Assembly: GCA_020446285.1 (NCBI GenBank)
Contig: JAGREZ010000084.1
Location: forward strand, 1-5,212
DNA: 5,212 nucleotides
Direction of reading: 5' to 3'
Source: Geminicoccaceae bacterium
GTDB lineage: Bacteria > Pseudomonadota > Alphaproteobacteria > Geminicoccales > Geminicoccaceae
A model generated the notes under the pieces. It worked only from the letters and a program-made list of their open reading frames with translations, was not told the origin of the DNA and searched no databases. The position numbers and the translations under genes are program-made. This document shows, one piece after another, positions 1 to 5,212 of this stretch (position 1 is its first letter; the number at the start of each line of letters is the position of its first letter).

Positions 1-416
1 GCGGGCTGGTCCTGTGGACCGTCACGCTTGCCCTCGAGGCGGCACTTGCCGGCACGCTCACCCTCTTTATCGCACTGGCCATCCCCAATCCGGTCATCGC
101 CATTCTGGCGGCCGTCGGCTGGTATGTGCTCGCACGCCTTTCGGGCACCCTGCTCGGGACCGCCGGAATTCCGGGTGAGGGCCAGGAGGCCCTCATGGCG
201 CCGGCCAGCGGCGTGGATGCCGGGATCTGGCTCGACCGGGGCATGTATCTCGTCTCGCTGCTGCTGCCGCGCCTCGATCTCATGGCACAGGGCGACTGGC
301 TCGTGCATGCGCCGGCGATCACCGGCATGCTCGCCCTGACCGTGCTGCAATGTATCGTCCATGCGGGGCTGATCGCCACCGCCGCCTTTCTCGATTTCCG
401 CCGCCGGGCCTTCTGA
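1..416 (+). CDS. C-terminal part of a membrane protein, ABC-2-type permease-like
   Basis: The reading frame is open from base 3 to a TGA at 414-416, giving 137 visible residues; the start lies upstream of the window. The fragment is very hydrophobic. Two or more membrane segments fill roughly its first 50 residues (rich in Leu, Ala, Ile and Val, with a central IPNP turn). A short extramembrane stretch follows, and a final membrane helix (about residues 105-128) ends in a positively charged cytoplasmic tail, LDFRRRAF. A closing helix with a basic tail is typical of ABC-2-type (NosY/GldF-like) permease subunits, which form the membrane channel driven by a separate ATPase; that ATPase would lie outside the window. 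The next gene starts 4 nt after the stop, so the two are probably co-transcribed. The membrane nature is clear. The family call is an inference from topology and general resemblance, and the substrate cannot be deduced. Confidence 0.6.
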   Translation, partial: GLVLWTVTLALEAALAGTLTLFIALAIPNPVIAILAAVGWYVLARLSGTLLGTAGIPGEGQEALMAPASGVDAGIWLDRGMYLVSLLLPRLDLMAQGDWLVHAPAITGMLALTVLQCIVHAGLIATAAFLDFRRRAF

Positions 417-420
417 ATCC

Positions 421-1161
421 ATGACCGCGACCGGCATGCGATCCCCGCTCCGTCGGCTGGCACCGGCCGGTATCGCCCTTGTCCTGCTCGGTGCGCAACT
501 GGCGCTCGGCCTTGCCCTCGAACGGCAGAGGGCCAGACCCGCCGGCATCCTGCCGCCGCCTCCCTCGCCGCGGGCACTCCTCGTCAGGGGGCTCGGCGAC
601 CGCCAGCTCGCCTACCGCCTCGGCGCGCTCGAACTGCAGGAAGCGGGCGATGGCGGCGGGATCGTGACCCCTCTCCTTCTCTACGATTACGACCGCCTCG
701 CCGGCTGGCTCGATGCGGTCGACCGGCTCGATCCGAAGTCCGGCCATGTCATGGCCATGGCCACCTACTATTTCGCCCTCGCCACCGACCCGGCAAAGGT
801 GCGGCGGATGGTGGCGTTCGTCGTCGAAGCGTTCGAACGCCACCCCGAAAGCCGCTGGCGATTTCTCGCCCACGCCGCCTATCTCGCCCGCTTCAGGCTG
901 CATGACCGCGCCTGGGCTCTTGCCATCGCCCGCCGCCTCGCCTCGCTCGACATCGAGGGCCTGCCCGTCTGGACGAAGCAGATGCCGGCCTTCGTGCTGG
1001 CCGACATGGGCGAGGACGAGGCGGCCGCCGACCTGATGAACGCCATCCTCGACAGCGATCCCGGCCTGTCATCCGCCGAACGGCGGCTGATGACCGATTT
1101 CATCGACCGCCACCGTGCGGCCGACCTGAATGTCGACGGACTTCGCCGGCGCAAGCCATGA
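421..1161 (+). CDS. Membrane-anchored helical (TPR-like) protein, unknown function
   Basis: Encodes 246 aa. Residues 15-34 (APAGIALVLLGAQLALGLAL) form one hydrophobic segment after an Arg-rich N-terminus, so this is a signal anchor or uncleaved signal. A Pro-rich linker follows (about 43-50). The rest (about 58-235) is predicted from its composition to be amphipathic helices in TPR-like pairs: LAYRLGALELQEAGD, then a YDYDRLAGWLDAVDRLDP block, then Ala/Tyr-rich helices around 110-165. No catalytic motif or lipobox is visible. ATG at 421 is the first start after the upstream stop. No strong Shine-Dalgarno precedes it, which fits translational coupling with the permease gene 4 nt upstream. The tight spacing suggests an accessory or scaffold protein on the outer face of that transporter, but this rests on position only. 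A terminator begins about 50 nt after the stop. Confidence 0.8.
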   Translation: MTATGMRSPLRRLAPAGIALVLLGAQLALGLALERQRARPAGILPPPPSPRALLVRGLGDRQLAYRLGALELQEAGDGGGIVTPLLLYDYDRLAGWLDAVDRLDPKSGHVMAMATYYFALATDPAKVRRMVAFVVEAFERHPESRWRFLAHAAYLARFRLHDRAWALAIARRLASLDIEGLPVWTKQMPAFVLADMGEDEAAADLMNAILDSDPGLSSAERRLMTDFIDRHRAADLNVDGLRRRKP

Positions 1162-1170
1162 CCGACCGGC

Positions 1171-1391
1171 GCATTTTGTCGACACGCTGCTGGCAGCGTG
1201 TTGAAGAAATGCCGATGGCCGCGACGGCCGTCGATTTTTGCCGCCGGGAAGGAGCCTGGCGCGCTGTGATGCTGGATGCATCACGAGCGACAGGCGACGC
1301 ACGCAGCAGCGCTGCGCGCCCGAACGCCGACGAAGTTCGCCAGTCCTTTTCGTCTCGCATCGCGGCTGTCGGCATTTCTTCAACACGCTGC
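1171..1391. repeat. Three-copy inverted-repeat intergenic element (MITE-like)
   Basis: A 20-bp motif occurs three times: copy A at 1171-1190 (gcattttgtcgacacgctgc), copy B inverted at 1193-1212, and copy C direct at 1372-1391 (gcatttcttcaacacgctgc). A and B are separated by 2 bp and form an imperfect palindrome (17 of 20 pairs). B and C are a much longer inverted repeat: 1193-1224 against 1360-1391 matches in 30 of 32 positions, enclosing about 135 bp. That interior carries a 7-bp-stem hairpin (1266-1284, gtgatgc/gcatcac) and a 10-bp palindrome (1306-1315). No transposase is encoded and no flanking target-site duplication is visible. The structure resembles a non-autonomous mobile or dispersed intergenic repeat; the repeat structure is certain and the mobile origin is inferred. 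Confidence 0.7.
1213..1239 (+). terminator. Rho-independent terminator of the permease operon
   Basis: A GC-rich hairpin with a 9-bp stem (1213-1221 cgatggccg pairing with 1225-1233 cggccgtcg, one T-G wobble) and a 3-nt loop (cga) is followed directly by ATTTTTG, with five Ts at 1235-1239. It lies 52 nt after the stop codon at 1161 and is in the correct orientation to end that transcript. Its 5' arm overlaps the end of the 32-bp inverted-repeat arm, so the terminator is part of the repeat element. On the opposite strand the hairpin has no T-tract, so it should be one-directional. Confidence 0.65.
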
Positions 1392-1451
1392 TAACCCGCC
1401 ATTGACGAAAAGGGTTCATAATCGGCGATCGACCGCAGATTTCTTCGCGAC

Positions 1452-1455
1452 GGAG
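1452..1455 (+). promoter_or_regulatory. Shine-Dalgarno of the pilin-like gene
   Basis: GGAG at 1452-1455 lies 6 nt before ATG 1462, an ideal spacing. It fixes the start of the pilin-like gene. The in-frame ATG at 1276 would instead begin inside the repeat element and has no such site. No other ATG, GTG or TTG in frame lies between 1462 and the prepilin cleavage motif. Confidence 0.7.
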
Positions 1456-1461
1456 TGTGAG

Positions 1462-2376
1462 ATGATCAGCAGGAAAACCGCCCTGCCGGCCGCTGGAAAG
1501 GAAATCGTCCGGGCCATCCCCGAACGCCGCGCGGCACGGCTGCACGAAGCGCCGCCCGTTCCCGCATGCGAGGCGGGCTTCTCGCTCGTCGAGATGGCGA
1601 TCGTCATGACCATCATGGGGCTGGTCCTCGCAAGCGGCGTCAGCCTGCTCGGCGGTCAGGTCGATGCCGGTCGCCAGAAGGCGACCAAGACCCGGTTACA
1701 GGCACTCGAACACTCCCTCACCGCCTTTTATGTCTGGAACGACCGCCTGCCCTGCCCGGCCGATGGCCGGCTCGACAGCAGCGATGCCAGTTACGGGCGT
1801 TCGCAGCCCGAAACGAGCGGTTCCTGCGATACCAGCGCCGTCACCGCCGCCGAAAGCGTGATCCCGTGGCGTACCCTCGGCCTGCAGGAAAGCGAATCGC
1901 TCGACGGCTGGGGCCGCCGCATCAGCTACCAGGTGAGCCCGGAACTCACCGCCAGCGGCTCGACCCTCGATGGCAGTCTCGTCGTGCGCGATGGCAGTGC
2001 CGCCGTGAGCGGCACAGCCGAACTCACCGACAGGGCCGCCTTCGTCCTCTTCAGCCATGGCGAGAACGGCCACGGCGCCTGGCTTTCCACCGGCACCCGC
2101 ATGTCCACGACCCCGGCCTCGACCGACGAGGCGCTGAACAACAGCGGCTCCTCTCCCTTCGCCGACCGGCGCCTCGTCGGGGTTCTCGACGAGGATTACG
2201 ACGACATGCTCATCTGGCGCGAACGCCCCTTCCTGCTCCAGTCGACCGGTGCCACCTTCAACGGCACGGCCTGCACCGCAGCCACCAGCCTGTGGAGCAG
2301 CGAAGGCTGTTCCGTCGACAGCTCGCCCGATGCCTGCATCGTCGCCGAAGCCCTGCTTTCCCGCTGCAGCACCTGA
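1462..2376 (+). CDS. Type IV pilin-like / pseudopilin precursor
   Basis: Encodes 304 aa. A class III (prepilin) signal is clear: G39 followed by FSLVEMAIVMTIMGLVLASG. Prepilin peptidase would cut between G39 and F40, with Glu at +5 of the mature protein (E44), and the helix continues to about residue 64. The 39-residue charged leader is long for the family. After the helix come RLPCPADGRL (about 95-104), VIPWRTLGL (133-141), DGWGRRISYQV (148-158), AAFVLFSHGENGHGAW (192-207) and a DYDDMLIWRER block (245-255). This order of elements is what I would expect of a Cys-containing minor pilin/pseudopilin ectodomain. C98 and C122 may form a disulfide, and C271, C283, C292 and C302 lie in a C-terminal tail. 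After processing the protein would sit in the inner membrane or join a pilus or secretion pseudopilus. No assembly ATPase, peptidase or other pilin is in the window. A CATAAT box at 1417-1422 could be a -10 site but has no good -35. The class is sure; the exact machine is unknown. Confidence 0.88.
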   Translation: MISRKTALPAAGKEIVRAIPERRAARLHEAPPVPACEAGFSLVEMAIVMTIMGLVLASGVSLLGGQVDAGRQKATKTRLQALEHSLTAFYVWNDRLPCPADGRLDSSDASYGRSQPETSGSCDTSAVTAAESVIPWRTLGLQESESLDGWGRRISYQVSPELTASGSTLDGSLVVRDGSAAVSGTAELTDRAAFVLFSHGENGHGAWLSTGTRMSTTPASTDEALNNSGSSPFADRRLVGVLDEDYDDMLIWRERPFLLQSTGATFNGTACTAATSLWSSEGCSVDSSPDACIVAEALLSRCST

Positions 2377-2392
2377 CCCCCTCCACCTCCAC

Positions 2393-2410
2393 TCCCGCCA
2401 TCTTGCGGGA
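2393..2410. other. Small hairpin downstream of the pilin-like gene
   Basis: tcccgc (2393-2398) and gcggga (2405-2410) form a 6-bp stem with a 6-nt loop, starting 16 nt after the pilin stop. No T-tract follows on the plus strand, so it is at best an RNA-stabilising or weak termination structure. The same tcccgc/gcggga arms recur in the larger hairpin at 2629-2652, so the tandem repeats are framed by two related hairpins. Confidence 0.4.
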
Positions 2411-2627
2411 CTGGAGCCGAAGCAACGACCAGCGACCGACCGGGAGCGCAGCCTGCGTGGCGCCTGAACGCAAGTGCAAGCTCCGGAGGAGCGCCAGCTC
2501 CGACTAGCGACCGACCGGGAGCGCAGCCTGCGTGGCGCCTGAACGCAAGAGCAAACTGGAGGAGCAAAGCGACGACTAGCGACCGACCGGGAGTGCCGCC
2601 TGCGTGGCGCTTGAACGCAAGGGCAAA
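2411..2627. repeat. Three tandem copies of a 50-bp intergenic repeat
   Basis: A 50-bp core beginning agcgaccgaccgggag and ending near gaacgcaagNgcaaa occurs at 2431-2480, 2506-2555 and 2578-2627. Copies 1 and 2 match in 48 of 50 positions and copies 2 and 3 in 46 of 50. Each core is preceded by a less conserved 20-25 bp linker (2411-2430, 2481-2505, 2556-2577) of the type ctggaggagcaaagcgacgact, so the full unit is about 72-75 bp. The array fills the gap between two convergent genes. The cores can form only a 4-bp hairpin (cgca-gcc-tgcg), and copy 3 breaks it, so conserved RNA structure is unlikely. Periods divisible by three keep some frames open, but no start, ribosome site or known protein supports a gene. 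It is best read as a dispersed intergenic repeat family, like REP/BIME elements in placement though not in sequence. Confidence 0.85.
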
Positions 2628-2628
2628 C

Positions 2629-2652
2629 AATCCCGCTGCGAGCAGCGGGATT
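2629..2652 (-). terminator. Terminator hairpin of the GGDEF/EAL gene
   Basis: A perfect 11-bp inverted repeat, aatcccgctgc (2629-2639) and gcagcgggatt (2642-2652), starts 2 nt past the stop codon of the minus-strand gene. Read on the minus strand the hairpin ends in GGGATTGTTTGCC, a short T-rich tail, which fits rho-independent termination. On the plus strand the tail is TTTCC, so weaker termination of read-through from the pilin side is possible. Confidence 0.6.
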
Positions 2653-2654
2653 TC

Positions 2655-5129
2655 CTACATCATCAGCGATCTGTCCTCGTTCATCCGTTCGAGCAGGGGC
2701 AGCCAGGAGCGGTTCTTCATCCATGTGCCGAAATCGTCGCCCTGCAGCGGCCTCGAGATGAAATAGCCCTGGATCTCGTCACAGCCGATATCGCGCAGAT
2801 AGCGGATCTGCTCGACCGTCTCGACGCCCTCGCCGATCACCTTCATGCCCAGTTCCCGGCTGAGATTGACGAAGGTGCGCACGATGCTGCGGTCGCGCGC
2901 GCTCTTCTCGATCTTCATGACGAATGAGCGATCGATCTTCAGCCGGTCGAGCGGCAGGTCGCGCAGATAGGCGAGCGACGAATAGCCGGTGCCGAAATCG
3001 TCGAGCGAGATCCTGACGCCGAGATCGTGCAGCCTGCCGATGATCGCCTCGCTCGAGCGGCGGTCACGCACCAGCACGCCCTCGGTGAGCTCGACCTCGA
3101 GCAGGTGCGGCGGCAGGCCGCTCGATTCGAGCGCATCCTCGACCAGCCCGACGAGCTGCGAACGGTGGAAATGGGCACCCGAGAGATTGACCGCGATGGC
3201 GAGATCGATGCCATGCTCGCGATGGAACGCCATGGCCTTGCGGCATCCCTCGCGGATGACGTGACGGTCGATGTCGATGATGAGATGGCTGCTTTCGGCC
3301 ACCGGAATGAACTCGCCCGGACTGACATGTTCGCCCTTCACCGGATCGTACCAGCGAAGCAATGCCTCGACACCATGGACCTCGCCATCCTCGAGCGACA
3401 GTTTGGGCTGCAGTGCCAGATCGAATTCCCGGTCGCGCAAGGCCCGCTTGATCGACAGTTCGAGGTCGCGGCGGCGCGCCCTGAGCCGGGCGATCTCCGG
3501 ATCGTAGATCATCCACGATCCGCGCCCCACCTGCTTGGCCCGGTAGAGTGCGAGATCGGCGCGCGAGAGCAGGTCGTCGGCGGTATCGGCATGGTCGGGA
3601 TGCGCGGCGATGCCGATGGTGGCGCGCACGGAAAGATGCTGGTCGTTGATGACGATGGTGTCGGCGAAGATCCTCATCACCACCTCGGCGAGCCGCCTGA
3701 AGATGTCGACATCGCCGAAGCTGCTGACCGCGACGGCGAACTGGTCGGCGCCGATGCGTGCCGCCATGCCGCCATCGGGCAGGCTCGAGAGCAGGCGGTT
3801 GGCGACCACCTTGAGCACCTCGTCGCCGGTCTTGTGCCCGAAGGCGTCGTTGATCTCCTTGAAACCGTCGAGATCGATGAGAAGGATGATGGTGCGGAAA
3901 TCCTCGCCCGGCGAGGTTTCCAGCATGCACTCCACCGTATCGTTGAAGAAGGCGCGATTGCCGAGGCCGGTGAGCATGTCGTAGGAGGCAAGGAAGCGAT
4001 AGCGCCGCTCGCTGGTCGCGAGCGCCTCCTCGCGCTGGCGGATTTCCGAGATGTCGCTGCGGGTGCCGACGATGCCGCCATCGGCGGTGCGCCGCTCGGA
4101 TACGCGGATCACCCTGCCATCGACGAGTTTCTGCTCGAGCACGCGCCCGTCGGCACGCGCGTGCGACGCCACCCTCTCCTCGAGATAGGCCTTGGGATCA
4201 TCGGCGCCGCCGTCATATTCCCCGGCCTCGATCCCCCGTTCGATCAGTTCCCGAAAGGAGATGCCCGGCTGCATGAAGGCCGCCGAACGCGGATAGAGAT
4301 TGCGATATTGCTGATTGCAGAGCGCCAGCCTGTCATCCCTGTCGAACAGGACGAAACCGTCATTGAGGCTCTCGATCGCCTCGATCAGGCGGGTGCGTTC
4401 CTCGGCGAGCAATTGTTCGGCCTGCTGCTGCCGCTCGAGGACCCGCTCGCGGTGGAAGATGACGAAAGCGGCGGCGGCGGCGACGGTCACGAGCAGGGCG
4501 ATCACGCTCACCAGAAGATCGCGCACATAGCCGATCTGCTTTTGCTGGGCGGCGAGTTCGCTGTCGAAGATGTCGCCGAAGCTGCGATAGATGCTCTCGG
4601 ACCTGACCATCAGCCAGCCGGCGCTTTCCGCGAGCCCCCAGACCCTGGAACTGTCGGAGAAGTTTCCGGCGACAATGAATTCCTCGACGAGATCACTCAG
4701 CCCGCTCGCCTCGGCGCGCCACTGCGGATAGCCCGGAACCCGTTCGGCGAGCCATGCGCTCCTGTCCGCATGCAGGCGGGCGTGGAAGTTCTCGCCGGCC
4801 TCGACGAGCCGTTCGATGGCCGCCCGTTCGGGTCCGCTTCGATAGAGGAAGTCGAGCGCGCGGGTAAGCTCGGCGGTGTCGGTCTTGACGGTGTTCATCT
4901 CCATCGTCACCGACAGCCCGAACCGCGGCAGATCTTCCTGCAGACCCGAGAGCGAACGCGCCAGTTCGAAGGTGAAATAGCCCACCATCAGCGCCATGAG
5001 CGCAATCGCGGCCATCGTCGGCCACGAGCGACAGCAACGCGGACCGGAACTCCCGGTCATCGGCACTGCCGCCGCCGTATGGACATGCGGATGAATGGCC
5101 GCCTGCACATGACGATCCCGATCTGTCAT
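2655..5129 (-). CDS. Membrane PAS-GGDEF-EAL c-di-GMP phosphodiesterase, degenerate GGDEF
   Basis: Encodes 824 aa. Order of parts: short cytoplasmic N-terminus; TM helix about 38-57; periplasmic helical sensor region about 58-203 of unrecognised type; TM helix about 204-225; coiled coil about 228-248; PAS domain about 248-362 (LNDGFVLFDRDDRLALCN); GGDEF domain about 378-545; EAL domain about 555-805. In the GGDEF domain DMLTGLGNR (384-392) and the metal-site IDLDGFK (418-424) are present. The signature is GADQF (460-464) instead of GG[DE]EF, and the RxxD inhibitory site is absent, so cyclase activity is unlikely. The EAL domain keeps the residues expected for catalysis: E588 in EALLRW, N648, E680, D710-D711 in DDFGTGYSS, K731, E767 in GEGVET and Q787. 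It should therefore hydrolyse c-di-GMP to pGpG, perhaps with GTP binding to the GGDEF domain as an activator, as in Caulobacter CC3396. ATG 5129 is the first in-frame start after an upstream stop, with GGA 7 nt before it. The gene is monocistronic within the window and convergent with the pilin-like gene. Confidence 0.93.
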   Translation of the reverse strand: MTDRDRHVQAAIHPHVHTAAAVPMTGSSGPRCCRSWPTMAAIALMALMVGYFTFELARSLSGLQEDLPRFGLSVTMEMNTVKTDTAELTRALDFLYRSGPERAAIERLVEAGENFHARLHADRSAWLAERVPGYPQWRAEASGLSDLVEEFIVAGNFSDSSRVWGLAESAGWLMVRSESIYRSFGDIFDSELAAQQKQIGYVRDLLVSVIALLVTVAAAAAFVIFHRERVLERQQQAEQLLAEERTRLIEAIESLNDGFVLFDRDDRLALCNQQYRNLYPRSAAFMQPGISFRELIERGIEAGEYDGGADDPKAYLEERVASHARADGRVLEQKLVDGRVIRVSERRTADGGIVGTRSDISEIRQREEALATSERRYRFLASYDMLTGLGNRAFFNDTVECMLETSPGEDFRTIILLIDLDGFKEINDAFGHKTGDEVLKVVANRLLSSLPDGGMAARIGADQFAVAVSSFGDVDIFRRLAEVVMRIFADTIVINDQHLSVRATIGIAAHPDHADTADDLLSRADLALYRAKQVGRGSWMIYDPEIARLRARRRDLELSIKRALRDREFDLALQPKLSLEDGEVHGVEALLRWYDPVKGEHVSPGEFIPVAESSHLIIDIDRHVIREGCRKAMAFHREHGIDLAIAVNLSGAHFHRSQLVGLVEDALESSGLPPHLLEVELTEGVLVRDRRSSEAIIGRLHDLGVRISLDDFGTGYSSLAYLRDLPLDRLKIDRSFVMKIEKSARDRSIVRTFVNLSRELGMKVIGEGVETVEQIRYLRDIGCDEIQGYFISRPLQGDDFGTWMKNRSWLPLLERMNEDRSLMM

Positions 5130-5157
5130 TCCAACATCCGGGCATTCTCGTCCATGG

Positions 5158-5206
5158 AATTAAAAAAAAAGTTTAAATAATTTACAATATTATTTTGGTG
5201 TTAAAT
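5158..5206. other. AT-rich island upstream of the GGDEF/EAL gene
   Basis: Only 5 of 49 bases are G or C, in a window that is otherwise strongly GC-rich. It contains a run of nine As (5162-5170) and an 11-bp palindrome of the form taaat-a-attta. Such tracts can act as UP elements, as curved DNA, or as targets of AT-preferring silencers (MucR/Ros or H-NS-like proteins in alphaproteobacteria). The composition is directly visible; the role is inferred, and the region continues toward the window edge. Confidence 0.5.
5159..5187 (-). promoter_or_regulatory. Putative sigma-70-type promoter of the GGDEF/EAL gene
   Basis: On the minus strand TTGTAA (5187-5182) matches the -35 consensus in 4 of 6 positions. 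After exactly 17 bp, TTTAAT (5164-5159) matches the -10 consensus in 5 of 6. Transcription would start near 5152, leaving a leader of about 22 nt before ATG 5129. The area is so AT-rich that chance matches are easy, so confidence is limited. Confidence 0.35.
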
Positions 5207-5212
5207 CCGGCC

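Noticed and set aside
319..903. 194-codon minus-strand frame over the first two genes
   Set aside because: It is antisense to the helical-protein gene and to the permease end, with biased composition and no recognisable motif.
1160..1169. Decamer gaccgaccgg shared with the core of the tandem repeat
   Set aside because: It is a short, internally repetitive GC-rich string, and the flanking bases do not match the repeat, so chance is the simpler explanation.
1158..1394. 78-codon plus-strand frame starting at the ATGA overlap
   Set aside because: Nearly all of it is the inverted-repeat element, and the start and end of the peptide simply translate the repeat copies. The predicted terminator lies inside it.
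1402..1422. TTGACG and CATAAT as a promoter for the pilin-like gene
   Set aside because: The two boxes are only 9 bp apart, too close to work together as -35 and -10. Each lacks a partner at proper spacing.
1276..1461. Upstream extension of the pilin-like gene to ATG 1276
   Set aside because: The extension would lie largely in the repeat element, would make the leader about 100 residues, and lacks a ribosome site. ATG 1462 has GGAG at the right distance.
2431..2627. Possible CRISPR-like array
   Set aside because: The cores are 50 bp, the linkers are only 20-25 bp and similar to each other rather than unique, there are just three copies and no cas genes.
1696..2724. 342-codon open frame on the minus strand over the pilin-like gene and the tandem repeats
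   Set aside because: It runs antisense to the pilin-like gene, crosses the repeat array only because the periods are multiples of three, and overlaps the 3' end of the GGDEF/EAL gene.
3027..5180. 717-codon open frame on the plus strand opposite the GGDEF/EAL gene
   Set aside because: It is antisense to a gene with unmistakable PAS, GGDEF and EAL motifs. Long antisense frames are expected in GC-rich DNA, and its translation shows only low-complexity Asp/Glu/His/Arg-rich sequence.

Overview
The window is GC-rich with strong third-position GC bias. Its gene content (an ABC-2-type permease, an atypical single pseudopilin and a PAS-GGDEF-EAL regulator with alphaproteobacterial-looking sequence) suggests an alphaproteobacterium. 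I cannot name a genus from sequence alone.

Layout. (1) Positions 1-1161, plus strand: the 3' end of a membrane-protein gene resembling an ABC-2-type permease, followed 4 nt later by a gene for a membrane-anchored, all-helical TPR-like protein of unknown function. They look like the end of one operon. (2) 1162-1461: a non-coding gap. It holds a good rho-independent terminator for that operon, embedded in a three-copy inverted-repeat element (1171-1391), followed by the leader of the next gene. (3) 1462-2376, plus strand: a 304-aa type IV pilin-like/pseudopilin precursor with a class III signal, a long charged leader and a cysteine-bearing ectodomain. (4) 2377-2654: a convergent intergenic region with a small hairpin, three tandem copies of a 50-bp core at 75- and 72-bp spacing, and a perfect 11-bp-stem hairpin that is the likely terminator of the minus-strand gene. 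(5) 2655-5129, minus strand: an 824-aa membrane c-di-GMP signalling protein (TM - periplasmic domain - TM - coiled coil - PAS - degenerate GGDEF - intact EAL), expected to act as a phosphodiesterase. (6) 5130-5212: its short leader and a roughly 90% AT upstream region with a plausible promoter.

How they relate. The pilin-like gene and the c-di-GMP phosphodiesterase converge. Both belong to surface/adhesion biology, since c-di-GMP commonly controls pili and attachment, but nothing here shows a direct link. The ABC genes are separated from the pilin gene by a terminator. The least explained parts of the window are its two intergenic repeat structures, which look like genome-specific dispersed repeats. 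No complete mobile element, CRISPR array, RNA gene or clearly new multi-gene system is visible.
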